A DNA stretch of 13,704 nucleotides from an archaeon (GCA_016550425.1 JABXGS010000229.1:1-13704), one strand, 5' to 3'; positions 1 to 8,264 are shown, counted from the first letter of the stretch. Numbers and translations are program-made. Notes: a model not told the origin generated them from the letters alone.

Positions 1-246
1 CGCATCATAGGGGTTGATATGGTCCGTCAATAAGTCTAATCGCAATCGACCCGGCTTTCTTTGTCGGGATTGAGTGATAATACCCTGCAGCCAGATGAAA
101 AAGCCTAGACTGACAATAATAACTCCCACAAAAAGAATCAATGTGCTAATGAGGGCTCCAATTATCATCACAATGACGCCGACAACTGCAAAAATTACAG
201 TTGCCCACGTTCGTAGTGATTTCGGTCGCTTTGAATTCTTTGACAT
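1..246 (-). CDS. small membrane protein, 3' end beyond the window
   Basis: An open frame of 82 codons runs from an ATG at 244-246 (minus strand) to the window edge without a stop, so the C-terminus is missing. The product starts with a basic stretch (MSKNSKRPKSLRTW). Two closely spaced hydrophobic segments follow, at about residues 15-34 and 36-54, with a very short turn between them, and then a basic tail (QSRQRKPGRLR). This looks like a membrane hairpin with both ends on the cytoplasmic side. An AGGAT Shine-Dalgarno-like stretch lies about 9 nt before the ATG. I do not recognise the family and propose no function. The open frame on the opposite strand at 74-322 is its shadow. Confidence 0.6.
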   Translation of the reverse strand, partial: MSKNSKRPKSLRTWATVIFAVVGVIVMIIGALISTLILFVGVIIVSLGFFIWLQGIITQSRQRKPGRLRLDLLTDHINPYDA

Positions 247-474
247 GGTGGTTCATCCTAAATTGGGTTCCACACAGAACCTTCCTCCTTTAAACTTGTT
301 CTCTCATTTAGAATCACAATAAATGAGAAGCAACAACAAGACCATCTTTCAACAGAACCTTGTGCGCAAGTATTATTCAAATCGTCATTATAAGCCTCTT
401 CACACCATTAACAAATTACTGAGACTGCCTTTGATAAAATTACACTACTGAATAGCCACAAGAAATGCAACCAA

Positions 475-1212
475 TCATTTAATCGGCTTGTTCACTAACT
501 TCCACAACTTCTCTGGGAAATCTGTTATTATTCCATCGACATTCCATGTTAGTGTCTTCTGCATATCCTCAATTTCATTAACTGCCCAAGGATAAACCAG
601 AAGCCCTACTTGATGACACTTTTTCACAAAGGCATGTGAAATTAACTGAAATCGCGGTGCTAGACCTGAACACCCAAGTTGTTTAGAAATTTTGATAGCC
701 GCATCTAACGGGCGTTTAAAAATTAATAACGTTGGAATGTTTGCATCACGGGCTCGAACTTCTTGCAGCACAGAATGCTTATACGACGAGATTACGACCG
801 AGTTCTTTAGAGCACTCTCTTGAATCACATCTAACACATACCCTTCGATATTCTTCGGCTTTATCTCAATATTAATCATCAACTCAGCGGAAGTCGCGAC
901 TAACGTGAGAAGTTCTTTCAATGTCGGAATCTTATATCCGCTTGTTAGAGTGAGTTCTTGGAGCTCCTCTAATGTTAACTCCGCCACGGCACCCCTGCCA
1001 TTTGTTTTTTCTTCAACCACAGAATCATGAAAAACCACAATCTCTCCATCACTCGATCCGTGAACATCGATTTCAATTCCATCTACTCCCAACCAAATCG
1101 CTTTTCGGACCGCCTCCAACGTATTCTCGAACGGACCCTTTCCATAACCACGATGGGCGATAATTTTCACCAAAGTAATTACACTATTCTTCCACGTCCA
1201 ATCCTCACACAT
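475..1212 (-). CDS. glycerophosphodiester phosphodiesterase family protein
   Basis: This is a GDPD-type TIM-barrel phosphodiesterase. The family hydrolyses glycerophosphodiesters, or related lipid headgroup diesters, to an alcohol and glycerol phosphate in a metal-dependent reaction. The family signatures are all visible: IIAHRG at residues 17-22 (catalytic His20 and Arg21), FENT at 28-31, GIEIDVH at 45-51 (metal-ligand Glu47 and Asp49) and VFHD at 60-63 (general acid/base His62). Further on are EIKPK in the middle and VDGIITDFP near the end, the typical last barrel strand. There is no signal peptide, so it is probably cytoplasmic. At 245 aa it has normal single-domain length. The ATG start gives 14-16 residues before the barrel; TTG/GTG codons at residues 14-15 are possible starts. 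In archaea the substrate could be an ether-lipid-derived diester, which is inference. Confidence 0.92.
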   Translation of the reverse strand: MCEDWTWKNSVITLVKIIAHRGYGKGPFENTLEAVRKAIWLGVDGIEIDVHGSSDGEIVVFHDSVVEEKTNGRGAVAELTLEELQELTLTSGYKIPTLKELLTLVATSAELMINIEIKPKNIEGYVLDVIQESALKNSVVISSYKHSVLQEVRARDANIPTLLIFKRPLDAAIKISKQLGCSGLAPRFQLISHAFVKKCHQVGLLVYPWAVNEIEDMQKTLTWNVDGIITDFPEKLWKLVNKPIK

Positions 1213-1272
1213 TTATGATTTCGGGTGGTTAAATCGAGATCGAATAATCACTAGTGGGTTCTAACATAGAAC

Positions 1273-2052
1273 CTATCTCACATTTAATGAGGGGAAACTA
1301 TAGCTGCCACTACCAATCACAACTAGGGGAAACAGAGGAATAATCAAAGCAATGTAAATACTTGTAACTGGAAGCGTATGGAACAGAAGAATTAAGGTTG
1401 TATCGTTGACGACATGAAATAACGTCTGTCCGAGACCAAGTAAGGAAATCCAAAAAATAACAAATGCCAAAATAATACCGATCCAGAATAGAGGGTTCAG
1501 AAGTAACTTTGAGATGAATTCCTTATTGAACTCTGTGACAGTGGAGGCTTGAAGCAGAAGATAGCTCAGTACAAGAGGAAAAATCATCCAACCAATTAAA
1601 AAAAGTGCAGCCCAGCCTTGCCAAAGAACTGGGATGACGAAAGAAAGGTGCCAGAATAGGACGTTCGGACCTGCATAGAAGATGTAGCCTGCAACCACAA
1701 TGAACAGTAAGGCGATAACAACACTTAGCAAACATGTGACTAAAAGCCGTGAAAGTCTTGGAGTCGGAACATATAGGATCTTGGCTAGCAGCCACATATT
1801 CATTGAAGTCATGACCAATAGTGGGATGAGACCCACAAACCATCGAAACCAAACCATTGGGTACCAGTAGTTGAATCCGATGAGGCTCAGGAGTTCCATT
1901 AATGGCCCAAACGGGACATCACCCCATCCGATGATAAAGCTCAACTGGCAAAGAAAATAATAACATCCTGCAAACAGGAAATATGACCCGATGAGCATAT
2001 GAAGACGATACTTCTCGAAATATTGCGTCTTGAGCATATCCCTCCCGCTCAT
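1273..2052 (-). CDS. multi-spanning membrane protein of unknown function
   Basis: This is a 259-aa very hydrophobic protein with about six membrane segments, near residues 18-40, 65-88, 100-125, 132-168 (long, perhaps two), 180-210 and 215-248. Soluble loops are short and I see no catalytic or transporter motif. The ATG at 2050-2052 is preceded by GTGA with a 6-nt spacer, which supports this start; an in-frame ATG at codon 6 is the alternative. It lies downstream of msrB on the same strand, but a 255-bp gap with AT-rich stretches makes an independent promoter more likely than an operon. I do not recognise the family. A second minus-strand frame at 1523-1852 is a shadow. Confidence 0.6.
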   Translation of the reverse strand: MSGRDMLKTQYFEKYRLHMLIGSYFLFAGCYYFLCQLSFIIGWGDVPFGPLMELLSLIGFNYWYPMVWFRWFVGLIPLLVMTSMNMWLLAKILYVPTPRLSRLLVTCLLSVVIALLFIVVAGYIFYAGPNVLFWHLSFVIPVLWQGWAALFLIGWMIFPLVLSYLLLQASTVTEFNKEFISKLLLNPLFWIGIILAFVIFWISLLGLGQTLFHVVNDTTLILLFHTLPVTSIYIALIIPLFPLVVIGSGSYSFPSLNVR

Positions 2053-2307
2053 GGTTTTTCACGACTATTCTTATCTAAATGCTTACCACGTTCAATTAGT
2101 ACATGTGGTCTTGCCGAGTAATAAATTTTACTATTTTTACCGTAAAACGCGTTAACTTTGGTGGTGCCCCAGGACTATTAACTTCAAAAAACCAGCGAAT
2201 CTTCACAATGTGGAATTAAAGGCAAATCATTTTCATTTTTACCGCTTCATACATAATATAAGCTTGAACTCAAAGAATCTCGATAAGGCTTCTTCTAGTG
2301 AAACGAA

Positions 2308-2709
2308 CTACTCCTCCTTTTCAAAATGAAGTGCAACAGAATTAATACAATAGCGGCAACCGGTCTTATCCTTCGGCCCATCATCAAACACATGGCCTAG
2401 ATGCCCCCCACAATTCTTGCACACAACCTCTATCCGACGCATCCCATGAGACAGATCCACTTTCTCCTCGATTTTATCCTTATCCAACGCCTCATAAAAA
2501 CTTGGCCACCCACTCCCCGACTCAAATTTCGCCTCCGAAGAAAAAAGTTCCACACCACACCCCGCACACTTGTATGTACCCTTCTCCTTGTGCTTCCAAT
2601 ACTTCCCCGTGAAAGGACGCTCCGTACCCTTCTCGCGTAACACGCGATACTCTTCTTTAGACAGTTTCTTCTTCCAGTCTTTATCAGCTACTTCGCTTGT
2701 CTTCTTCAT
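2308..2709 (-). CDS. msrB: peptide-methionine (R)-S-oxide reductase MsrB
   Basis: This enzyme reduces methionine-R-sulfoxide in proteins back to methionine in the cytoplasm, for repair after oxidative damage. With the ATG at 2707-2709 the product is 133 aa, typical of single-domain MsrB. Visible motifs are the zinc-binding CxxC pairs at Cys48/Cys51 and Cys97/Cys100, the GSGWPSF substrate loop at about 65-71, GGHLGHVF at 101-108, and the catalytic cysteine Cys121 in RYCINS, followed by the family ending ALHF. A TTG three codons upstream would give a slightly longer product, but the ATG is preferred. The gene stands alone, with no MsrA partner in view. It is widely transferred between bacteria and archaea, so it says little about the host lineage. 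Confidence 0.95.
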   Translation of the reverse strand: MKKTSEVADKDWKKKLSKEEYRVLREKGTERPFTGKYWKHKEKGTYKCAGCGVELFSSEAKFESGSGWPSFYEALDKDKIEEKVDLSHGMRRIEVVCKNCGGHLGHVFDDGPKDKTGCRYCINSVALHFEKEE

Positions 2710-2976
2710 TTCAATCAATTCGTTTAACGTGAAAACTCGCTAAGTGCTTTTCGCAAATACTAGCACTAAAAGCAATGAATTAGCAATTTGAAAAGGCAAT
2801 GCCCACTTTGAAAATCTGGATTATTCAATAACTATTGGTTTCTGCCAAAAGTGTCACAATTACATACAAAAGTGTTAAAAAAATTCAAGAATTGTTTTTT
2901 TACACAGCTAAAACTTAAAACTCCGATGATTTCTCCTTATTGGACAACCCTGTTCGGCTGCAATTCGTTGAGAGTC

Positions 2977-3981
2977 ATGGCTATGTTCAATGTTACACTT
3001 CGTGGTACTCACTATGAGATTGGCAAGCAATACGGAAGGCTTCTCAAGAGCCAAGGAACTAAATTTCCACGATTAGAAGATACAGCTATCCAGTTTGCAG
3101 CGAGAGTTGAAGAACAAATTGAGCCTATCGTTCCCGAGCTCATCGATGAGATCCAAGGAATTGCAGACGGAAGCCAGCTCGATTATGAGATAGTACGAAC
3201 TCATACGCTCACCCTGGGTAGGAGTCCAAGTTGTACAGTGTGTGCAATTTCCAGTCAATATACTTCCGACCGAAGCACCATCTTTGCCCGCAATTATGAT
3301 GCAACCCCCGCATTTCACGCCTTCACACTCTATCGGACCTACCCGAAGAAGCACTATGCTCATATGGGCTGTTGTTTTGATTTACTAGTCGGACGAGAGG
3401 ATGGACTTAATGAAGCAGGTGTAGCTATCGCGGTGGCAGGTGTCCATGGCATCTACACCGATGCACCCGGCGTGTGGGATCATATCCCAGTTCGTGCCGT
3501 CCTTGACCACTGTTCATCTGTTGACGAAGCAGTAACACTACTGCTTAAATTCCCGCATTTTTGGACCAAGAATTTTCTCGTGGCGGATGCCCACGGTAAC
3601 ATTGCCATAATTGAAGCCGCCCAACAAGATATCGCCGTTCATTATCCACAAGACGGAATTGGCGTAATCACCAACCACTTCAACTCTCCTTCCATGCAGC
3701 CCTATAATAACCCGAACCGAACCATGCCCCGAACACACGATCGATTCCACCTCATTGACAACTGGTTTCACCAACAGACCACACCCATCCACTCTAATCA
3801 AATCAAACGCATCTTGAAAAATCCAAAAACCAGTATCTGCTCAAACACAACAGAAACCCCCACCCAAGATGCCTTTCTAACGATATGGTCGTGGGTAGCC
3901 AAACTCGGTTCTCGAAGTTTCGAAATGGCAACTGGAAAACCCATAAGCTCTAGCTCAAGATACAGACGATATTCCTTTTGA
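2977..3981 (+). CDS. C45-type (acyl-CoA:6-APA acyltransferase-like) Ntn hydrolase
   Basis: The family consists of N-terminal-nucleophile hydrolases that self-cleave before a cysteine and then act as amidases or acyltransferases on small amides. The order of motifs fits: an N-terminal GTHYEIGKQYG helix (residues 10-20), the nucleophile Cys86 in SPSCTVCAIS, FARNYD at 104-109, a GLNEAGVAIAV segment and the C-terminal pattern TIWSWVAKLGSRSFEMATG. The frame is open further upstream, to a GTG at 2851. The family starts just before the GTHYEIG motif, so I choose ATG 2977 (334 aa); ATG 2983 is equally possible. The additional N-terminal residues would be unusual. The natural substrate is unknown. It is a single gene, followed 105 bp later by the first hydrogenase-tail remnant. 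Confidence 0.85.
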   Translation: MAMFNVTLRGTHYEIGKQYGRLLKSQGTKFPRLEDTAIQFAARVEEQIEPIVPELIDEIQGIADGSQLDYEIVRTHTLTLGRSPSCTVCAISSQYTSDRSTIFARNYDATPAFHAFTLYRTYPKKHYAHMGCCFDLLVGREDGLNEAGVAIAVAGVHGIYTDAPGVWDHIPVRAVLDHCSSVDEAVTLLLKFPHFWTKNFLVADAHGNIAIIEAAQQDIAVHYPQDGIGVITNHFNSPSMQPYNNPNRTMPRTHDRFHLIDNWFHQQTTPIHSNQIKRILKNPKTSICSNTTETPTQDAFLTIWSWVAKLGSRSFEMATGKPISSSSRYRRYSF

Positions 3982-4086
3982 AAAACGGATGTAGCATGCT
4001 TAAGGATCCTTGATTTCAACTCCCAACTTAACTCATAATACCCTTTACTAACCCAAAACTGTCATACTATTCTCTTCCAGAGACAC

Positions 4087-4218
4087 TTATCGACGCCACA
4101 CCTACAAACATTCACGCTCATCCCGACTCTTCTCCTGAAAACACGCCCATGCCTTCTCCTCATTCGAACCTTCAGGATAAGCTAAGATGACACAATCCCT
4201 ACACGAAAAACAGGTACA
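4087..4218 (-). pseudogene. displaced hydrogenase large-subunit 3' end, copy 1
   Basis: This minus-strand fragment translates to CFSCRDCVILAYPEG..EEKAWACFQEKSR and then VWRR before a TAA at 4087-4089. It aligns without gaps to the hydrogenase C-terminus encoded at 12266-12399; my hand count is 25 of 36 residues identical from the Asp of TDR onward. It is the longest copy, reaching the cysteine motif (CTCFSC in place of DPCFSC). An in-frame TAG at 4102-4104 interrupts it five codons before the old stop. It has no start codon or upstream hydrogenase sequence. It lies between the C45 hydrolase gene and the flavodoxin gene. A longer minus-strand frame running on from it to 4479 crosses the flavodoxin start and is not credible as a gene. 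Confidence 0.85.
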
Positions 4219-4300
4219 TCGTACAAATTGTTCTCTAGTTCCTTGAGACTTATGACGATTAAGACCAGAAAAGTCCTGTACTAATAGTAGTTTCTCCCGT

Positions 4301-4340
4301 AAATCATAAAAACTCAGAAAATAACCTTCATGACTGGTGA
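4301..4340 (+). promoter_or_regulatory. possible TATA box and Shine-Dalgarno of the flavodoxin gene
   Basis: An AT-rich box (AAATCATAAAA, 4301-4311) lies where an archaeal TATA element would place transcription start about 10-20 nt before the ATG at 4346. GGTGA at 4336-4340 is 5 nt from that ATG. The ribosome site is convincing and decides the ATG over the GTG at 4337; the TATA call is weak. Confidence 0.35.
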
Positions 4341-4345
4341 ACGCA

Positions 4346-4807
4346 ATGGTAACGGTTCTCGTCGTGTATGATACAAAGTATGGCAACACAAAGCTGGTAG
4401 CCGAAAAAATCGCGGAGGGACTAAACGAAGTCGAGGGAATAGAAACTACTATCAGTGATGTCAAGAACACCGATCCCAAAAAGATGGTCGATTATGATGC
4501 AATATTGATTGGGACCCCCACACATTTTGGAGGACCCGCTAGGGGCATCAATAAGCTCATTGATAAACTTGGCAAACTCGACTTGAAAGCAAAATGGGCA
4601 GCTGTATTCGACACCTATCTAGGCGAAGACTTCGAAAAATCCGTCAAGAAAATGGAGACCCGAATACGCGAAAAAGCTCCCACACTAAAACTCATAACAC
4701 CCGGCCTATCAATACAAGTTGACGGAATGAAAGGACCCATCACAGAAGGCGAATTCTCCAAATGCACCGATTTCGGAAAACACATCGCCACCCACCTCAA
4801 GGCCTGA
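4346..4807 (+). CDS. flavodoxin family protein
   Basis: This is a 153-aa flavodoxin-like FMN protein, an electron carrier or redox partner in the cytoplasm. It begins MVTVLVVYDTKYGNTK: a first beta strand followed by the phosphate-binding loop DTKYGNT, the usual (S/T)xTGNT site with Tyr in place of Thr. The middle motif AILIGTPTHFGGP (about residues 51-63) is the flavin-stacking loop of this family. AVFDTYLGED and a glycine-rich late segment complete the alpha/beta fold at the usual length. The start is set by the GGTGA ribosome site. It is flanked by two hydrogenase-tail remnants (4087-4218 and 4978-5094), so it may be cargo of an integrated segment. The redox partner cannot be deduced here. 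Confidence 0.9.
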   Translation: MVTVLVVYDTKYGNTKLVAEKIAEGLNEVEGIETTISDVKNTDPKKMVDYDAILIGTPTHFGGPARGINKLIDKLGKLDLKAKWAAVFDTYLGEDFEKSVKKMETRIREKAPTLKLITPGLSIQVDGMKGPITEGEFSKCTDFGKHIATHLKA

Positions 4808-4977
4808 CCCATTATCTTGAAAGCAATTGCCAGAACACAGATCCTTCTCTACTCTCCTAAGAGCACCTACAATTACATTCTGGGTCAGCTAGAATCGCGC
4901 AAACCACCAAGACAACACCTACAATGAACTCGCACTGGCTTCTCATGCGGTCTCCAACGCGGGACGTAGAGAACTAG

Positions 4978-5094
4978 CTACCGCCGCCACGCCTTCACGC
5001 TTTGCCACTCTTCCCGATCCTTCTCCTGGAACCCCGCCAACGGCTTCACCTCTTTCGACTCATCAGGATATGCTAAGATAATCCTGTCTGATAG
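4978..5094 (-). pseudogene. displaced hydrogenase large-subunit 3' end, copy 2
   Basis: Read on the minus strand this gives SDRIILAYPDES, then EVKPLAGFQEKDREEW, then VKAWRR and a TAG at 4978-4980. No stop or frameshift interrupts it. By hand, 26 of 36 residues match the resident hydrogenase tail, and about 10 of those 26 codons differ only synonymously. That pattern indicates divergence under protein-level selection before displacement. Homology starts at the (S/T)DR after the last metal-binding cysteine and ends at the stop codon. The junction is only about 8 nt beyond the TAA of the surface-repeat gene (5102-5104), which is in a different frame. It has no start codon and is not expected to be translated on its own. 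Confidence 0.85.
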
Positions 5095-5101
5095 TTCGGG
5101 G

Positions 5102-6457
5102 TTACATTCTACGTTGACGTAGAATCCACATAAACGCGAAAATAACTATTATCACCACTACTGCGAGCCCAATAGCAATGGCAGGTATTAGCTCAGGTGG
5201 GATTCCTAGAAAGGGAAGATTTGGATCAGGTGGCGAAACATCAGGAATTGAAAACAACCAAAGACTAGAAGACGATTTCCAAATATCTGCACAAATCACA
5301 AGCACTTCGGGTTCAGGCTCTAGGATGCCGACACCCCACGTTCCTTTTGGAAGGTGATCAGGATAGGTGCAATTCCAGTTTTGGATTCCGGTTGCATTCG
5401 TACGAACCAGCCAAATATCCCGTAAATCCAAACCGCTTCGCCAAGTACTGCCAATTAACACAAAGCCTTCATCCGTACATTGAACGACATCATTCACAAT
5501 ATCAGAAAGCGGACCGCCATACGTATAATTCCACTGCTCTGAGCCATTCATATCTGTTCTAAGAAGATAGATATCCAAGGCATCGGAATTCGGACCTTGA
5601 CCATAAGTTTGCCCATACAGAATAAATCCATTATCATTGGTTAATTTCATGCCTGATAAACGAAGACCTTGGACAGCACCTGGAAAGGTATAACTCTGTT
5701 TCCAAAGAACTCCTCCTGTCGAATTAATGCGAGCTAAAAAGATGTAGTCGGTGGAATTCTTTCCTGCTAGAGCAAAACCTGTATCCGCGCATTGGACTAA
5801 ATCCACGTCTTTTTGTCCAGATGCTGGGTAGACTTGATGCCAAAGATACTCTCCGTCCGGATTTATTCGGTGAAGAAACACCTCTGACTCTCTCCAGCCA
5901 GTCATGATGAATCCTCCGTCCGTGCATTCGATGACCGAAGAACCATGCTGATCAATATTACTCGAGAGTAGAGGAAACATCATCTTCCATCGCAGAGTTC
6001 CATCAGCTTCTGTCCGAATGAGAAAATGTGTCCAATCTCCTTGGATGTTCGGTGTGATGCCGATAACGGCAAAGCCTCCATCAGCACACTGATAAAAGCC
6101 TCTGGGTGCGCCTGCTCCCCAGCGATAGTCAATTTTGTAGATATGTTCCCATAAGAGCATGCCCTGGGCATCAAATTGACCCAGCCATATGGTCCCATTT
6201 TGGCTTGTGATTCGACATAATACTGCATACCCTCCCTCTGCTGTTTGAATTACCCTCTCAGGATATAACAAAACACCTTGATCATTATAATCGATAATCG
6301 TCGACCAAAAGGGTCGAGGACCGGCCCACGGAACCGATGAAGCATCCACACCGACAAAGTCCATCCGTTGCTGAAACCCTCCAACTCCAACAGCCACTAC
6401 AATGAGAAACCCAACTACGATAATCCATGTTTTTCGGTTTTTCAATTCGTACTCCAC
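5102..6457 (-). CDS. membrane-anchored surface protein with six propeller-like repeats
   Basis: This 451-aa protein starts with a basic N-terminus and a hydrophobic segment (about 10-28, signal anchor or signal peptide). At least six repeats of about 45-55 residues follow, each with the pattern C-(T/A)-D-x-GF-(hydrophobic)-G and then (I/L)-x-R-x-(N/D)-x-x-G-x-x-x-W. Instances are CADGGFAVIG, CTDGGFIMTG, CADTGFALAG and CTDEGFVLIG. A proline-rich linker, a C-terminal membrane helix (about 424-445) and RQRRM end the protein. Repeats of this kind are common in archaeal surface proteins and probably form a beta-propeller outside the cell; the ligand is unknown. The start is a GTG at 6455-6457 with GGGAGAT about 9 nt before it. 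It is bounded by two hydrogenase-tail remnants, one directly after its stop codon. Confidence 0.75.
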   Translation of the reverse strand: MEYELKNRKTWIIVVGFLIVVAVGVGGFQQRMDFVGVDASSVPWAGPRPFWSTIIDYNDQGVLLYPERVIQTAEGGYAVLCRITSQNGTIWLGQFDAQGMLLWEHIYKIDYRWGAGAPRGFYQCADGGFAVIGITPNIQGDWTHFLIRTEADGTLRWKMMFPLLSSNIDQHGSSVIECTDGGFIMTGWRESEVFLHRINPDGEYLWHQVYPASGQKDVDLVQCADTGFALAGKNSTDYIFLARINSTGGVLWKQSYTFPGAVQGLRLSGMKLTNDNGFILYGQTYGQGPNSDALDIYLLRTDMNGSEQWNYTYGGPLSDIVNDVVQCTDEGFVLIGSTWRSGLDLRDIWLVRTNATGIQNWNCTYPDHLPKGTWGVGILEPEPEVLVICADIWKSSSSLWLFSIPDVSPPDPNLPFLGIPPELIPAIAIGLAVVVIIVIFAFMWILRQRRM

Positions 6458-6629
6458 TTCTCGCTATCTCCCTTCACAACCCTACTTTCACGTCAGCTCT
6501 ACATAAATCTTCAGAAAGTGGTCCCTCAGAAAAACTCAAGCCCAATAGAACCCTGGATAATTCAACTCCAATGTAAGGCAATGTAACCAACGGCTAATAT
6601 TGTCAAAACCCGACTGAAGCCTTAATAGA

Positions 6630-6731
6630 CTAGCGCCGCCACGCCTTCATGTAATCTCGTTCTTCGCAGCTCTTCTACTGGAATCCTGCACAATGCTTCT
6701 CTTCCTGACTTCCATTCGGGTGGGATAAAAT
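6630..6731 (-). pseudogene. displaced hydrogenase large-subunit 3' end, copy 3
   Basis: On the minus strand this reads ILSHPNGSQEEKHCAGFQ, stop (TAG 6675-6677), KSCEERDYMKAWRR, stop (TAG 6630-6632). It aligns colinearly and without gaps to IILAYPDGSKEEKPWAWFQ..KSREERE..VWHR of the hydrogenase. The internal stop replaces the Glu after FQ, the same codon that is a stop in copy 4. Homology begins a few codons later than in the other copies. It sits between the 5' side of the surface-repeat gene and the promoter of the plus-strand membrane protein gene. Confidence 0.8.
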
Positions 6732-6793
6732 ACTTCAATCAATGGCTGAAAAGTTTTTTAGAACTGAATTTACTGCCTTTAACGTAAAAAGAG

Positions 6794-6804
6794 TTAAATA
6801 TAAA
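6794..6804 (+). promoter_or_regulatory. TATA-type promoter
   Basis: TTAAATATAAA, preceded by a purine-rich stretch resembling a BRE, lies 33 nt before the GTG at 6838. A start of transcription about 25 nt downstream would give a leader of only 5-10 nt, typical of near-leaderless archaeal mRNAs. Confidence 0.5.
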
Positions 6805-6837
6805 GCGTTCGTTATAATATCGATCAAGAATTGATGG

Positions 6838-7611
6838 GTGCTGAATATAGAACTTGATAAGCTAAGGCAGCGACAACTTGTCGGAACCTTTGAATTCTTG
6901 GTAATCCTAGGCATGCTATTATTCGGCATTTTCCTCTTAGTTGGCAGTACTTTTGCTTTCACCAGGTTCATCCCCCAAAATATCGGTGGTTTCTGGAGCT
7001 CCATGGACTGCCATCAGAAGTATACTTTCCTTTCCGTGATGCTGTGGGCCCTTGGAATTGGCGTTTTTCTCATTACCACTGGGAGCACTCTCCTTTTCTA
7101 CTTCATCAAACAAGTGCAAAAGGATGCTTCATACCTGTCCCGTATCCACCGCTCACTTAGCCTAAAAATCTGGGCACTCTTCCAAACCCTTTCAGCTCTC
7201 CTCGTTATTGCCTACGCATTTATCTGGTACTTTCGTGTAACGGTGTTCGGCGGTCCTTACGGCTGCAGCCACTCCCACCTTGTCCCCTCCTACTTCCCCA
7301 TCGCCGTCTTCTTAGTCGAAATTCCCGCTCTTATCTTAGCCCTCATCACATACTGGCGACCTCATAGAGAATTCTTTATGGGATGGATCCTCATCGGACT
7401 CTTCCGAATCATCCTCGCCGTAATCTTCTTTTTCATCCCCTGGTACTACCTGATTACTCCCTTCATCGTAATGAATGAGTTGACCTTCAACATAGCCGAA
7501 CTGCTTCTTGGATTCATCACAATCACGTGGGCCATACTTCTCTATCCCACCTTTCGCTGTCTACCTACTCTCCAAGGAAAACAATGGAAAACCCGCGAAA
7601 CAGATCACTAG
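6838..7611 (+). CDS. multi-spanning membrane protein of unknown function
   Basis: This 257-aa protein has about six membrane helices, near residues 17-41, 61-84, 108-130, 147-168, 177-202 and 205-238. Between the third and fourth is a short Gly/Cys/His loop (GGPYGCSHSH) that could bind metal but matches no motif I know. The N-terminus (LNIELDKLRQRQ) and C-terminus are hydrophilic. The start is a GTG at 6838, chosen because a good TATA box lies 33 nt upstream; no convincing Shine-Dalgarno is visible, which fits a short-leader transcript. Size and topology resemble the unknown membrane protein at 1273-2052, but I see no clear sequence similarity. Hydrogenase-tail remnants flank it on both sides. 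Confidence 0.6.
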   Translation: MLNIELDKLRQRQLVGTFEFLVILGMLLFGIFLLVGSTFAFTRFIPQNIGGFWSSMDCHQKYTFLSVMLWALGIGVFLITTGSTLLFYFIKQVQKDASYLSRIHRSLSLKIWALFQTLSALLVIAYAFIWYFRVTVFGGPYGCSHSHLVPSYFPIAVFLVEIPALILALITYWRPHREFFMGWILIGLFRIILAVIFFFIPWYYLITPFIVMNELTFNIAELLLGFITITWAILLYPTFRCLPTLQGKQWKTRETDH

Positions 7612-7697
7612 CCACACTAGCATTTACCACAGTCTTTCAAACTCTCACACAAAACAACCGAAGTAAGATCCCTAAGTAGGTAAACAAATCACGCTAT

Positions 7698-7797
7698 CTA
7701 ACGCCGCCACGCCTTGACGCGTTCCAGTTCTTCCCCACTATTTTACTGGAACAACGCCCAGAGTCTTCCTTGGAGTACATTAAGATGCTCCTGTTTT
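7698..7797 (-). pseudogene. displaced hydrogenase large-subunit 3' end, copy 4
   Basis: This is the most degraded copy. On the minus strand, NRSILMYSKED corresponds to DRIILAYPDGSKEE with a small in-frame deletion. A frameshift follows, then LWALFQ, stop, NSGEELERVKAWRR and a TAG at 7698-7700. The ending VKAWRR matches copy 2, and the stop after FQ matches copy 3. Homology begins at the Asp/Asn-Arg pair, about 10 nt beyond the TAG of the DUF2178-like gene (7806-7808). That is almost the same arrangement as copy 2 relative to its neighbour. Confidence 0.75.
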
Positions 7798-7805
7798 CTT
7801 GTTCT

Positions 7806-8264
7806 CTATTTCGTATAGAGATAGACTATAGTCACTGCAAAAATAAACAAACTCGCAATCCAGACACCTAAGATCAAGGGGACCAACTGCATCCATGTTA
7901 ATCGGATATCCCAGGCCAACAGGGCCAGAGTCATTGAGACGAGCATTAATAGCGCCACAAGTAGGAAAGAAAAGGCGAAAAACCCCGCCCGATACAAGAT
8001 GCGTTGCATTCGCTCGTCAACCCAAATTTCTGCTGGTTCACCGCGCCGAATCCTCAATAACGCGGGCAACATGCGATATACCAGAAATACGCCCACCAAC
8101 GTTGCTACGCATCCGAGGCCTACAAAGGCTCCGTCAGTTTCCACAATCTTACCAACTAGGAATCGACGCGCAAACATTACAAACGCATACATACCAACTC
8201 CCACATTCGCAATCCCTGCCACCAACAGGATTCCATACCGGTAACTAGGCTTCAGCTTCTTCAC
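7806..8264 (-). CDS. DUF2178-like four-helix membrane protein
   Basis: This protein of about 152 aa has four membrane segments and, before the third, the sequence DERMQRILYRAGFFAF. That resembles the DER..(I/K)..(K/R)A motif of the DUF2178 family of small archaeal and bacterial membrane proteins. Members are typically encoded directly after a small XRE-type regulator, as here: the frame overlaps the end of the regulator gene (stop at 8245-8247), implying translational coupling in one operon. I prefer the GTG at 8262-8264 behind AGGAAGG. A TTG at 8280-8282 or a GTG at 8274-8276 would add 4-6 residues. The function of such pairs is unknown; a membrane sensor or partner for the regulator is inference. 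Confidence 0.7.
   Translation of the reverse strand: MKKLKPSYRYGILLVAGIANVGVGMYAFVMFARRFLVGKIVETDGAFVGLGCVATLVGVFLVYRMLPALLRIRRGEPAEIWVDERMQRILYRAGFFAFSFLLVALLMLVSMTLALLAWDIRLTWMQLVPLILGVWIASLFIFAVTIVYLYTK

Noticed and set aside
4337..4345. GTG start three codons upstream for the flavodoxin
   Set aside because: The GTG overlaps the Shine-Dalgarno GGTGA itself; the ATG at 4346 has correct spacing and matches the family's N-terminus.
4102..4479. 125-aa minus-strand frame ending in the hydrogenase-like tail
   Set aside because: Its upstream half is antisense to the flavodoxin promoter and N-terminus and has no homology to hydrogenase. Only the tail part is meaningful, as a remnant.
4864..4925. 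Two copies of CACCTACAAT (4864-4873, 4916-4925)
   Set aside because: Too short, and not found at the other tail fragments beyond a partial match in copy 1; probably chance.
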